A stretch of 64,000 bases of DNA from Pedococcus aerophilus (GCF_039532215.1 NZ_BAAARN010000004.1:392106-456105), one strand, 5' to 3'; counted from the stretch's first letter, positions 1-8,288 are shown. Numbers and translations are program-made. Notes: a model not told the origin generated them from the sequence alone.

Positions 1-14
1 ATGGATGACCGTCA

Positions 15-40
15 CCACGGCCGGGGCAACCGGGCCGTGG
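15..40. other. Inverted repeat near the left edge
   Basis: Bases 15-22 (CCACGGCC) and 33-40 (GGCCGTGG) form a perfect 8-bp stem with a 10-base loop. It may be a terminator for a gene outside the window, but there is no T tract. I see no convincing gene in bases 1-187; the open frame on the plus strand there lies opposite the two small minus-strand genes and has no recognisable protein features. Confidence 0.3.
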
Positions 41-156
41 GACAGAACCCGGCGTATCGGCCGACTCATCCCCCGTTCCACCCCCATCGCGCAGCGCAGG
101 AGAAGTTCGCCGCGCGTCTGGGGAGAGTAGGACGGCGGCGGAAAGTGCTAACGGAG

Positions 157-173
157 GCTCGGCGCCGCCGAGC
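157..173 (-). terminator. Hairpin after the two small minus-strand genes
   Basis: GCTCGGC (157-163) and GCCGAGC (167-173) make a 7-bp stem with a 3-base loop. It lies just past the stop of the 49-residue gene on the minus strand. There is no clear T run, so terminator function is an inference from position. Confidence 0.35.
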
Positions 174-187
174 GATGAAGCTGCTGA

Positions 188-337
188 TCAGATCCCGTTG
201 GGGAGGGTCTTCGCCTTGGCGCGAAGCTGCGCGCGCATCTTCTGCGCACGTTCGAGGGTCTGGATCCGACTCTTGGTCGTGCGGTGGCCTTTGTCACCCT
301 GAACGACGGACCTGCCCTGCTCGGCTGTGGTGCTCAT
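188..337 (-). CDS. Small basic hypothetical protein (49 aa)
   Basis: Unrecognised 49-residue protein, rich in Lys and Arg, with a basic helical stretch in its second half (SRIQTLERAQKMRAQLRAKAK). Its ATG (335-337) overlaps the TGA of the upstream gene in a 4-bp ATGA arrangement. A GGTGGA ribosome-binding sequence lies about 6 bases upstream, so the two genes are probably translated together. The basic character would fit nucleic-acid or membrane-surface binding, but nothing in the sequence proves this. Confidence 0.5.
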   Translation of the reverse strand: MSTTAEQGRSVVQGDKGHRTTKSRIQTLERAQKMRAQLRAKAKTLPNGI

Positions 338-675
338 GTGGTCTCCACCTCTTCCCTCGCGATCACCTGGGCCACCAGCAGATCCAGCATCATGGTCTGC
401 TGGGCTGTCTCGGCGACCTCTTCCAACGATGCTACGCCGTCCAGCAGGTCCTCGTCGGCAATCTTCTCGCGGTTGTCCCAGAGGTGTGTGTACGCCTGCC
501 ACCAACGTTCTCGGGCGTCAGCCTCGACGGCTGCTGACTGGTCGTAGCCGATCCGAGCCCGGATGCCGCGAAAGGCGAGGAGAGCCGCACCGAAGGCAGC
601 CAGCCCGCCGAAGCCGGACGATGTGAGGAAGGCTCCGATCGCCAACCGCGCGGGCTCCCACCAACTCCAGTCCAC
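334..675 (-). CDS. Small membrane-anchored hypothetical protein (113 aa)
   Basis: Unrecognised protein. Residues about 8-35 are a hydrophobic Gly/Ala-rich segment that could be one membrane span, followed by Arg residues and then an acidic helical tail. I chose the GTG at 675 because GGAGGGG lies 3-5 bases before it; a longer reading from a TTG at 687 would put that ribosome-binding sequence inside the gene. It overlaps the next small gene by 4 bp, forming a two-gene unit. No function can be assigned. Confidence 0.55.
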   Translation of the reverse strand: MDWSWWEPARLAIGAFLTSSGFGGLAAFGAALLAFRGIRARIGYDQSAAVEADARERWWQAYTHLWDNREKIADEDLLDGVASLEEVAETAQQTMMLDLLVAQVIAREEVETT

Positions 676-781
676 GCACCCCTCCAAGTTCCGCGTGTGG
701 TGCCAGAATTCATAACCACTGCTGGTGACAGGCGATGTGCGACTCGTGAGAGGTCCGGGGTCCTCCGGACACGAACGCGAG

Positions 782-813
782 AGCGCCCCACCCTCGACGA
801 GGGTGGGGCGCTT
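782..813. terminator. Strong hairpin terminator after the beta-helix gene
   Basis: AGCGCCCCACCCTC and GAGGGTGGGGCGCTT flank a GAC loop and form a perfect 14-bp stem. It starts 16 bases past the stop of the minus-strand Tat protein gene and separates it from the small genes. The symmetrical stem could act in either direction. Confidence 0.75.
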
Positions 814-828
814 CGGTGTGGTGACGGA

Positions 829-2022
829 TCAGGCGAGGGTGGCCGTCTCGTCGGCGATGAGCGTGCCGGCGGAGCGGACGACCTTGGGCTTGCCGGCCCA
901 GGTGCCACCCATGCCCATGAGGCGCGACACGTATGCGGCGCCGCCGGTGACGTGGACGACCGGGACGGACTCGGACGTGGCGCTGGCGCGACAGGTCCAG
1001 GTGTTGGTGAGCAGGACGGTGCCGGCCTTGACCATGATGAGCGCGGTGTCGGTCTGGTCGGTGAAGTCCGACGGGCGGGCCATGCCGAAGTTGAGCTTGG
1101 TGTTGGTGAAGGAGACGCCGCCGCCCTTGACGACGATGAGCGCACCCATCGCCGGGTCGTTGGCGTTCTGGCCCTCGACGACGCAGTCGCTGAAGTCCAG
1201 CCCACCCTGCTGGGAGGCCGGGCCCTCGACGAGGATGGCGCGGGAGCCGCCGCGGGCGGTCAGGTAGAGGTGGCGCACGGACGTCTTCGACAGGTTGCTG
1301 AAGCGCATGAGGTACTTGCCGCCGTTCGCGCCGGGCCAGCCGTAGTTCATGTCTCCGGCGACCCAGAGGAAGTTGTCCGAACCGCGCAGGGAGAACTGCG
1401 TGTCCTGGACGGCGACGCAGGTCCACGAGCCCTTGGTGGTGACCAGCGTCATCGAGAACGGGTCGGCCGGGGTGCCCAGGACGTGCTTGAAGCCGTAGAA
1501 CGACAGGGTGTCGAAGGTCGCGGCGTAGCAGGTGCCGGCCGAGTAGGGGTGGTGATAGAACTGCGTGACGGCGTTGCTCGACTTGAAGGTGATGCCGGCG
1601 ATCATGACGTTGTACGTCGTGGAGGTGCCGACGAGCCAGGAGTTGCCGGCGTTGCCGCAGTTGAGGGTGACGGTGCACTGCGGGAGGCACCCGCCCATGC
1701 CGGCGATCTCGGGGTTCTGCCAGCCGACGTTCGGGCCGAGGATCCGCAGGCCGGAGAACGTGGTCCGCGTCTGGGTGAAGGTGTGGGCACGGCCCGCGAG
1801 GCGGATCGCACGGCGCGGCGAGGACACCTTGGCGACAGCCAGGGCCTGGGTGAGCTTCTCGTCATCGGTGCCGGTGAACGAGTCGAGCAGGATGTCGTCC
1901 AGGGCGGGCGCCGCGCTGGCGGGCGTCGCGCCGGTGACGGCTGCTCCGGTGGCGACGACGGCTGCGACACCGAGGGACTTGAGGACGGTGCGGCGGGCTG
2001 AGGTGCTGGTCTCAACAGACAT
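829..2022 (-). CDS. Tat-exported right-handed beta-helix protein
   Basis: Secreted protein of 397 aa. The N-terminus has a twin-arginine signal (ARRTVLKSLGVAAVV) and a likely signal-peptidase site after PASA near residue 37. The rest is rich in short beta repeats with Asn, Ser, Thr and Gly (for example SFTNTKLNFG, VLLTNTWTC), the pattern of pectate-lyase-like or phage tail-spike-like parallel beta-helices. Such folds usually bind or cleave polysaccharides outside the cell, but no catalytic set can be named here. The ATG at 2022 is preceded by CGGAGAT 8 bases upstream. It is a single-gene unit with a strong terminator at 782-813. The substrate is unknown. Confidence 0.75.
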   Translation of the reverse strand: MSVETSTSARRTVLKSLGVAAVVATGAAVTGATPASAAPALDDILLDSFTGTDDEKLTQALAVAKVSSPRRAIRLAGRAHTFTQTRTTFSGLRILGPNVGWQNPEIAGMGGCLPQCTVTLNCGNAGNSWLVGTSTTYNVMIAGITFKSSNAVTQFYHHPYSAGTCYAATFDTLSFYGFKHVLGTPADPFSMTLVTTKGSWTCVAVQDTQFSLRGSDNFLWVAGDMNYGWPGANGGKYLMRFSNLSKTSVRHLYLTARGGSRAILVEGPASQQGGLDFSDCVVEGQNANDPAMGALIVVKGGGVSFTNTKLNFGMARPSDFTDQTDTALIMVKAGTVLLTNTWTCRASATSESVPVVHVTGGAAYVSRLMGMGGTWAGKPKVVRSAGTLIADETATLA

Positions 2023-2316
2023 GGGGGGATCTCCGTTGCTTCATGGTGGTCGTGGTGAGCAGGGGGGTCACCGCGACTCGCGGATCGGGGGCTCCGCGAC
2101 AGGACCAATCGTGGGGACTGCGCCGTTTCGCCCACGCCGACTTGGCCAACCCTTGAAGGTCCTCTCGTCCTTTCGTCCAGCCGCTTCTCCACCAACTGGT
2201 GTGCGGAAGTCGTCACACGAACGAGGCGTGGGTCGTGCAGCGGTGCTGACGTGCCAGTCCGCTCCGTGCGATCGCACTAGACACCGTTTCAGGGCAGAAG
2301 CGAGTCGTGAACGACA
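2023..2316. other. Intergenic region between divergent genes
   Basis: About 300 bases between the start of the minus-strand Tat protein gene and the plus-strand esterase. It contains the ribosome-binding site of the former close to 2030. I see no RNA gene, long repeat or clear operator in it. Confidence 0.4.
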
Positions 2317-3264
2317 TTGAGGCCCAAGCCGATCCGGACGCTGCACCGAATGGTGGTCGTGGGAATCCGAGCCGACCTGACCGCCTGGAGCCTTGGCCTC
2401 GGTGCATCGCGCACCGTGCGGTACGGCGACGCCCTGCAGTTCGAGGGCGGTGACCTCGCGCCTACTGCACGGGTCCGCGTGCCCACGAGGAGAGGCCCGG
2501 TGCCCTGCGACGTCTACCGACCGCACGGCACGCCGACCGGGGTCCTCGTGCACCTGCACGGAGGAGCGTTTGTCATGCGTCACCCCGCGATGGACGACTT
2601 CTGGGCGAGGTACATGGCGGCTCGTGCAGGAGTGGTGGTCGTCAACGTCGACTACGACGTTGCCCCTCGACACCGCTACCCGGTTGCCCAGGAGCAGGCT
2701 CACGATGTGCTGGTCTGGGCTGCGGCACAGGGGGATTCGCTCAGCACCGGCGGCAGGCGAGTCGCCGTCAGCGGTCTGAGCGCCGGCGGGAACCTCGCGG
2801 CAGCGGCCTGCCTCATGGCCCGCGACGAGCGTTCGGTGCAGCCGGCCCTGCAGGTCCTCGGCGTCCCGTCGCTCGACGTCGCGGAGCCCGTCGACAGCAA
2901 GGTCGCGCGAGCACCGGGGAGCATGATCGGGCGCCAGGTGCTCGAGCTCGTCCGCGCCACCTACTTCCGTGACGCCTCGCGCCGGGAGGAGGGCTACGCC
3001 TCGCCATTGCTGGCACCGCGGCTCGACAAGTTGCCGCCGGCCTACGTCGTGACGGCTCAGCGCGACGTGCTGCGCGCAGAGGGCGATGCGTATGCAGCCC
3101 GCCTCGCGGACTCCGGGGTCGCCGTCGACCACGAGGTCGTCCCCGGCGCGGACCACTACTTCCTCGACGGTGACCCCGAGCGCGCCAGGGCGCTGCTGGA
3201 ACGGATAGCAGTCCGACTCCGTGACGCGTTGGACGACACCGGTTCGCGCCACGACAGGAGCTGA
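2317..3264 (+). CDS. Alpha/beta hydrolase, hormone-sensitive-lipase type esterase
   Basis: Predicted cytoplasmic carboxylesterase of 315 aa. The HSL-family oxyanion motif HGGAF is at residues 81-85, the nucleophile elbow GLSAGGN has Ser155, and the probable acid and base of the triad are Asp250 (AQRDVLRAEG) and His280 (GADHYFL). The start is uncertain: the longest reading starts at a TTG at 2317, but an ATG at 2350 (MVVVGIRADL) is in frame and neither has a strong ribosome-binding site. The substrate is probably a short-chain ester (family knowledge). It stands alone, ahead of a separately transcribed hydrolase gene. Confidence 0.85.
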   Translation: MRPKPIRTLHRMVVVGIRADLTAWSLGLGASRTVRYGDALQFEGGDLAPTARVRVPTRRGPVPCDVYRPHGTPTGVLVHLHGGAFVMRHPAMDDFWARYMAARAGVVVVNVDYDVAPRHRYPVAQEQAHDVLVWAAAQGDSLSTGGRRVAVSGLSAGGNLAAAACLMARDERSVQPALQVLGVPSLDVAEPVDSKVARAPGSMIGRQVLELVRATYFRDASRREEGYASPLLAPRLDKLPPAYVVTAQRDVLRAEGDAYAARLADSGVAVDHEVVPGADHYFLDGDPERARALLERIAVRLRDALDDTGSRHDRS

Positions 3265-3309
3265 CCGGTCCACGTGGCCCGGTGCGGACGAGCGGCCTAC
3301 GGTGGAGCC

Positions 3310-3966
3310 ATGCGGATCACCCACCTCGGCCACGCCTGCCTCCTCGTCGAGATCGGTGGGGCGCGTCTCCTGATCGACCCGGGCACGTTCTCGCCCGAGG
3401 CTCAGCACCAGCGCGACCTCGACGCGGTCCTCGTGACCCACCAGCACCCCGACCACCTCGACGTCGACCGGCTCCCGGCGCTGCTCGAGGCGAATCCGCG
3501 CGCCCAGCTCGTGACCGACCCCGAGACCGCCGCGCAGCTCGGCGGCAAGGGCATCGACGCCGAGGCCCTGCGGGCCGGCGACGAGGTCGAGGTCGGAACC
3601 GTCACGGTCAGCGGGGTCGGGGAGATGCACGCGTTGATCCACGACGACATCCCCCGGATCCACAACACCGGGATGCGCCTCACCGCGGAGGGGGAGCCCA
3701 GCTTCTTCCACCCGGGAGACGCGGTCGACGCCGACCCGGGTGAGATCGACGTCCTGGCCTTCCCCCTCAGCGCCCCGTGGGCGCGCAGCCGTGACATGAC
3801 CGGGTTCCTGCGCAGGATCGCTGCCCCCCACGCCATACCGGTCCACGACGCCCTGCTCAGCGAGGTGGGCCGAACCCTCTACCTCACGCAGGCGGGGAAC
3901 CTCGGCTCGAAGGGCACCGAGATCCACGACCTGTCCGGCGGCCGCAGCCGCGAGTTCACGCGCTGA
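3310..3966 (+). CDS. MBL-fold metal-dependent hydrolase (UlaG-like)
   Basis: 218-aa metallo-beta-lactamase-fold hydrolase. It opens with RITHLGHACLLVE and carries the zinc motif THQHPDH at residues 43-49 (His44, His46, Asp48, His49), as in UlaG-type and related small hydrolases. The ATG at 3310 was chosen over an upstream in-frame GTG because the family motif begins right there. GGTGGAG lies just before it, and TACGGT (3298-3303) sits 6 bases upstream, which would allow a leaderless transcript. The substrate cannot be read from sequence. Confidence 0.85.
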   Translation: MRITHLGHACLLVEIGGARLLIDPGTFSPEAQHQRDLDAVLVTHQHPDHLDVDRLPALLEANPRAQLVTDPETAAQLGGKGIDAEALRAGDEVEVGTVTVSGVGEMHALIHDDIPRIHNTGMRLTAEGEPSFFHPGDAVDADPGEIDVLAFPLSAPWARSRDMTGFLRRIAAPHAIPVHDALLSEVGRTLYLTQAGNLGSKGTEIHDLSGGRSREFTR

Positions 3967-3990
3967 CCGGTTCCGCGGATCGGCACCGAT

Positions 3991-4019
3991 TTGGCGGTTA
4001 GGTAAGCCTCACCTACCCT
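3991..4019 (+). promoter_or_regulatory. Promoter with DtxR/IdeR-type iron box
   Basis: A -35-like TTGGCG (3991-3996), a 17-base spacer and a -10-like TACCCT (4014-4019) lie 6 bases before the GTG of the small Cys-rich gene, which predicts a leaderless transcript. Bases 3998-4016 read TTAGGTAAGCCTCACCTAC and match the IdeR/DtxR consensus TWAGGTWAGSCTWACCTWA at 17 of 19 positions. The box fills the spacer and overlaps the -10, so an iron-loaded DtxR/IdeR repressor would be expected to block transcription. The match is seen directly; iron regulation is inferred. Confidence 0.75.
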
Positions 4020-4025
4020 CGACCT

Positions 4026-4238
4026 GTGCCCAAGAACTCCTCCAAGGCCAAGGCGACGACCACGGCCAAGGCGAAGAAGAAGTGCTGCAAGGACAAGCCG
4101 CGCTGCAAGCAGTGCCCGGTCGTCCTGATGCGCTTGGCCAAGATGGGCTACGCGGAGCAGGACGAGCAGAAGCCCCGCAGGTACACCGTTCAGACCGACG
4201 TCCCCAAGAAGGCCATGCTCGTCGCGCGTCAGCGCTAG
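4026..4238 (+). CDS. Small Lys- and Cys-rich protein behind an iron box
   Basis: Unrecognised 70-aa protein. Residues 1-19 are Lys/Ala/Ser/Thr-rich. Then comes a compact cysteine cluster, CCKDKPRCKQCPVV, with four Cys in a C-C-x5-C-x2-C pattern that could bind a metal or an Fe-S cluster. The C-terminal half is basic with Tyr and Pro. GTG at 4026 is the only sensible start and fits a leaderless promoter. The gene ends 10 bases before the ABC ATPase gene, so it is probably the first gene of a transporter operon. The iron box suggests expression under iron limitation. A metal chaperone or small regulator is possible, but neither is shown. Confidence 0.7.
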   Translation: MPKNSSKAKATTTAKAKKKCCKDKPRCKQCPVVLMRLAKMGYAEQDEQKPRRYTVQTDVPKKAMLVARQR

Positions 4239-4248
4239 CGTCGAGGGC

Positions 4249-5019
4249 ATGTCGGACGAGCAGATCGCCCTGGGCCTGCGCGGCCTGACCAAGCGCTTCG
4301 GCGAGATGGTCGCCGTCGACCACCTCGACCTGGACGTGCCCCGCGGGTCCTTCTTCGGTCTCGTGGGCCCCAACGGCGCTGGGAAGACCACCACCTTGTC
4401 GATGGCCACCGGGCTGCTGCGCCCGGACGCCGGCACCGCGCACGTCCTGGGCGCCGACGTCTGGACCGACCCGATCGCCGCCAAGGCCCGGATCGGGGTG
4501 CTCCCCGACGGGCTCCGCCTGTTCGACCGGCTGACCGGGCGTCAGCTGGTCACCTACGCCGGGCTGCTGCGCGGCATGGACCGCGCCCTCGTCGCCGAGC
4601 GGACCGAGGAGCTCATGGTCGCCCTCGGGCTCACCGACGCCGGCGACAAGCTCGTCATCGACTACTCGGCCGGGATGACCAAGAAGATCACCTTGGCCTG
4701 CGCCCTGATCCATGCCCCGCGCCTGCTCGTCCTCGACGAGCCGTTCGAGGCGGTCGACCCCGTCTCCGCCCGGACGATCCGCGGGATCCTCGAGGACTTC
4801 GCGGCCAACGGCGGCACGGTCGTCCTGTCCAGCCACGTCATGGACCTCGTCGAGCGGATCTGCACCCACGTCGCGATCATCGCCAGCGGGCAGGTCCGGG
4901 CGATCGGGACGGTCGACGACGTCCGCGCGGGCATGAGCCTGGACGACCGGTTCCTCGACCTCGTCGGTGGTCGCACGGACGTGGAGGGGCTCGCGTGGTT
5001 GCGCACCTCCTCCGACTGA
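4249..5019 (+). CDS. ABC transporter ATP-binding protein
   Basis: 256-aa ATPase subunit. Walker A is GPNGAGKT (residues 40-47), the signature is the variant YSAGMTKK (139-146) in place of LSGGQ, and Walker B is LLVLDEP (159-165). The switch His is in SSHVMDL. This subtype (long linker, D-A-G-T-A-H-V-L-G) is typical of ABC-2-type exporters and drug or lipid efflux systems. It begins 10 bases after the small Cys-rich gene and overlaps the permease gene by 25 bp, so the three are very likely one operon. The transported substrate is unknown. Confidence 0.9.
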   Translation: MSDEQIALGLRGLTKRFGEMVAVDHLDLDVPRGSFFGLVGPNGAGKTTTLSMATGLLRPDAGTAHVLGADVWTDPIAAKARIGVLPDGLRLFDRLTGRQLVTYAGLLRGMDRALVAERTEELMVALGLTDAGDKLVIDYSAGMTKKITLACALIHAPRLLVLDEPFEAVDPVSARTIRGILEDFAANGGTVVLSSHVMDLVERICTHVAIIASGQVRAIGTVDDVRAGMSLDDRFLDLVGGRTDVEGLAWLRTSSD

Positions 5020-6569
5020 AGCTCGACCTCGTCCGGAACGGGTTCCGGCGCAGTCCGGCGGCCATCGTCGGCATGGTGCTCGGACTGCTCTACGGCGGCG
5101 CCATCGTCCTGGCAGCGCTGCTCCTGCTCGTGACCCTCCGACTCGAGGGCGACGCCGAGCTCACCAGGACCATGCTGACCGTCGGCGGGGCGGGGCTCAT
5201 CGCTGGGTGGGCGCTGCTGCCGCTGGTGCTCTTCGGCATCGACCCGACCCTGGACCCGACACGCTTCGCGACGTTCGCCGTGCGGGAACGCACCCTGGCG
5301 GTCGGGCTGCTGCTCAGCGCCCTGATCGGGCTCCCCGGAATCGGCACGGTCCTCGTCGTCCTCGGCACCGTCTTCGCCTCGTCCCGCTCCGTGGTGGCGA
5401 CGGTCGTGGCCCTCGTCGGAGGAGCCCTGGGGCTGGCCACCTGCCTCATCATCAGCAGGGTGGTGTCCGGAGCCGCCGCAGCCGTCCTGTCCTCACGCCG
5501 GGGCCGGGACGTCGCCGGGGTGGGGGGCCTGCTGTTCCTGCTCGCGGTGGGTCCGTCCCTCGGCTTCGTCAACGACGGGGGGCTCACGCGCGATCGCCTC
5601 GTCGCCCTCGCGGACGTCCTCGCCTGGACGCCGCTGGGGTGGGCGTGGGCCGCCTCGGGCGACGTCATGGTCGGCCACTGGGGCGCTGCCGGCATCCGGC
5701 TCCTTCTCGCCGCCATCCTCGCCCTCGTGCTGTTCGTCGCGTGGGAGCGGCTGCTCGTCTCGGTCCTGCGCAACCCGCGGGGCACGGCCAGCGACGGTGG
5801 CGGAGCGCGGCGCGGGCTCGGGCTGTTCGCGACCTTCCCGGGCACCCCGCTGGGAGCCGTCGCCGCGCGCGCCGGCACCTACTGGGTGCGTGACCCCCGG
5901 TTCAACGTCCCGGCGATCATGACCATCCTGCTCCCGGCCGGACTGCTCTTTCCCGGGCTCTCCGGCAACGGGTCCGACGTGGTGCTCGCCGTCATGCCGC
6001 TGGTCTCGGCCTACCTCATCGGCTGGGGGCAGCACAACGACGTCGGCTACGACTCGACGGCCTTCTGGCTGCACGTCGCCTCAGGGGTCGACGGGGTCGC
6101 TGACCGCGTGGGCCGGCTGTTCCCGTCGGGCCTGCTGGCCCTGGTGTGCGTCCCCGGGTACGCCCTGCTCGGCCCCCTCGTGGGCGGCTCCTGGGCGCTG
6201 TTCCCCGCAGCGCTGGGGGCGGGCGTCGCCGTCGTGCTCAACGGGTTCGCGGTGGCCTCGATCACCAGCGCGGTCAAGCAGTATGCCGTGCCGTCGCCGG
6301 GCGAGAGCCCGTTCAGCAGCCGACCGGGCTCGGTCGGGGTGACCTTCGCCGTGCAGACCGTGTGCGGTGGTGCGGTGATGGCGCTGTCCCTGCCCGAGCT
6401 GGTGCTCTTCGGCGTCGCGCTGCTCGGGTACTCCTGGGCGGCGTGGACGGTGCTCGTGCTGGGGCCGGTGCTGGGTGTGGTCGGCTTCGTCGTCGCCGTG
6501 CGGATCGGCGCGGGCCTGTTCGCCCGCCGACAGGCCGACCTGCTGCAGGACCTCGTCTCGATGCGCTGA
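4995..6569 (+). CDS. ABC transporter permease, multi-pass membrane protein
   Basis: 524-aa integral membrane protein with roughly a dozen hydrophobic segments rich in Leu, Val, Ala and Gly, partner of the overlapping ATPase. GTG 4995 was chosen because GGAGGGG (4983-4989) precedes it at ideal spacing, inside the end of the ATPase gene. It resembles large actinobacterial ABC-2-like permeases with no substrate-binding protein (inference). The following lipoprotein gene starts two bases after its stop, extending the operon. Substrate not identifiable. Confidence 0.85.
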   Translation: MVAHLLRLKLDLVRNGFRRSPAAIVGMVLGLLYGGAIVLAALLLLVTLRLEGDAELTRTMLTVGGAGLIAGWALLPLVLFGIDPTLDPTRFATFAVRERTLAVGLLLSALIGLPGIGTVLVVLGTVFASSRSVVATVVALVGGALGLATCLIISRVVSGAAAAVLSSRRGRDVAGVGGLLFLLAVGPSLGFVNDGGLTRDRLVALADVLAWTPLGWAWAASGDVMVGHWGAAGIRLLLAAILALVLFVAWERLLVSVLRNPRGTASDGGGARRGLGLFATFPGTPLGAVAARAGTYWVRDPRFNVPAIMTILLPAGLLFPGLSGNGSDVVLAVMPLVSAYLIGWGQHNDVGYDSTAFWLHVASGVDGVADRVGRLFPSGLLALVCVPGYALLGPLVGGSWALFPAALGAGVAVVLNGFAVASITSAVKQYAVPSPGESPFSSRPGSVGVTFAVQTVCGGAVMALSLPELVLFGVALLGYSWAAWTVLVLGPVLGVVGFVVAVRIGAGLFARRQADLLQDLVSMR

Positions 6570-6570
6570 C

Positions 6571-7439
6571 ATGGCTCGGCGCACACGTCTCGGCCGGGCC
6601 GGACTCCTCGGTGTCCTCGCCCTCGTCGTCGCCACCGGCTGCTCGTCACCCGCGGCTCCCACCCGAGGGCGGTTCCGGTTCCCGCTGGAACCACCGCGCA
6701 GCCGTCCGTGGTGCGGCTGCCGCCGGAGACCGGGGCGTTCGACTACCAGCTGGACGAGGCCTACCCGCCCGGCCCCGGGGTCTCTGTCGTCGTGCGCGAC
6801 CGGTCCTCGCGCCCGCCGGCCGGCACGTACGGCGTCTGCTACGTCAATGCCTTCCAGACCCAGCCGGAGGATCGCGCGACCTGGTTGCGCGAGCGGCCCT
6901 TCCTCGTCCTGCGGGATGCCGCCGGCGCGTCCGTCGAGGACCCGGACTGGCCCGGCGAGATGCTGCTCGACCTCGGCGACCGGGACCGGCGCACCGGTGC
7001 TGCCGCAGTCGTGGTCGGTGAGCTGGATCGCTGTGTGCGCAACGGTTTCCGGGCCGTCGAGCTCGACAACCTCGACTCGTGGACCCGTTCGGGGGGCCGG
7101 ATCACGAAGGCCGATGCGACGGCATACGCGGGCCTGCTGGTGGGAGCCGCGCACACGCGGGGCCTGGCGGTCGCGCAGAAGAACGCCGCGGAGCTGCTCG
7201 GCACCCCGGGGCTGCCCGCGTTCGACTTCGCGGTGACCGAGGACTGCGGTGCCTTCGACGAGTGCGAACCCTTCACCCGGGTGTATGGCGCCCGCGTGCT
7301 GGACGTGGAGTACACCGACGCCGGGTTCGACGTCGCCTGCGCCACCGGCCCACCGCTGCGCGTGGTGCGACGCGACCTGGAGCTCGCCGCCCCCGGAGCT
7401 CCCGGACACGTGCTGCGCCAGTGCCCCGGGCGCTCCTGA
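6571..7439 (+). pseudogene. GH114-like lipoprotein gene with an apparent frameshift
   Basis: Two frames each carry half of one plausible protein. ATG 6571 starts a lipoprotein signal (MARRTRLGRAG...VVATGCSS, lipobox ATGC), but that frame soon loses sense. From about 6669 the next frame encodes PVPAGTTAQPSVVRLPPETGAFDYQLD and then a 240-residue domain with ELDNLDSW, resembling the TM1410/GH114 endo-alpha-1,4-polygalactosaminidase family. Adding one G to the GGG run at 6667-6669 would join signal, linker and domain seamlessly. It is either a sequencing error or a true frameshift. The start is two bases after the permease stop, so it belongs to the ABC operon. Confidence 0.7.
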
Positions 7440-7505
7440 GGTTCGGTCGCTCCCGAGGGACGGGCCCTGAAGGACGGGCCCTGAGCAGCGGGCCGGGTTG
7501 CCGAC

Positions 7506-8288
7506 CTACTTCTGGCGGCGGTCGTGCTCCTCCTGCGCGAGGTGGGCCGCGCCGATGATGCCGGCCTTGTTCTGGAGCGTCGCAGCGACGATCGGCGTCT
7601 TGAGCTTCAGCAGCGGCAGGAACTGCTCGGCGTCCTTGGAGACCCCGCCACCGACGACGAACAGGTCGGGCCAGAGCAGCGCCTCGACGTGGCTGTAGTA
7701 GCGCTGGAGCCGCTCGGCCCACTCGGGGTAGCTGAGGCCCTCCTTGTCCTTGATCGACGACGCGGCCCGGGACTCGGCGTCGAACCCGTCGATCTCGAGG
7801 TGGCCGAGCTCGGAGTTGGGGATGAGCTTGCCGTCGAAGATCAGGGCCGAACCGATCCCCGTGCCCAGGGTCGTCATGACCACGAGGCCCTTCTGGCCCT
7901 TGGCTGCGCCGTAGTGCAGCTCTGCGACCCCGGCGGCATCCGCGTCATTGACCAGGACGATGTCGTGGCCGAGCTTCTTCTCGAGCATCGGCTCGGCGTC
8001 GAAGTCCAGCCAGGACTTGTCGATGTTGGCGGCCGATCGCACGACCCCGTGGGTGACGACACCGGGGATGGTGACGCCGATGGGGGAGTCGCCGCGGACG
8101 TCCTCGAAGTGGTCGACGATCTGGTCGATGACGGCCGCGACGGCCTCGGGGGTCGAGGCGGCGGGCGTGTCGATCCGAAGCCGCTTCGAGGCGAAGGCCC
8201 CGGCAGCGAGGTCCACGGGGGCGCCCTTGATGCCGCTGCCCCCGACGTCGATCCCGAGGGGGAGTCCCTGCTTGGCGTTCTTGGACAT
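7506..8288 (-). CDS. ppgK: Polyphosphate glucokinase
   Basis: ROK-family kinase of 260 aa that phosphorylates glucose with polyphosphate (or ATP), feeding glucose-6-phosphate to glycolysis. The phosphate-binding motif DVGGSGIKG is at residues 14-22, with conserved VNDADAAG and TTLGTGIGSALIFDG segments and GHLEIDG further on. Length and sequence match actinobacterial PpgK closely. It is transcribed away from the GH114 gene and follows map on the same strand, 46 bases downstream. The later fgd gene would use its product, glucose-6-phosphate. Confidence 0.93.
   Translation of the reverse strand: MSKNAKQGLPLGIDVGGSGIKGAPVDLAAGAFASKRLRIDTPAASTPEAVAAVIDQIVDHFEDVRGDSPIGVTIPGVVTHGVVRSAANIDKSWLDFDAEPMLEKKLGHDIVLVNDADAAGVAELHYGAAKGQKGLVVMTTLGTGIGSALIFDGKLIPNSELGHLEIDGFDAESRAASSIKDKEGLSYPEWAERLQRYYSHVEALLWPDLFVVGGGVSKDAEQFLPLLKLKTPIVAATLQNKAGIIGAAHLAQEEHDRRQK

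Noticed and set aside
1..537. 178-codon plus-strand frame at the left edge
   Set aside because: It overlaps two minus-strand genes with better starts and coupling, and its protein shows no fold or family signs.
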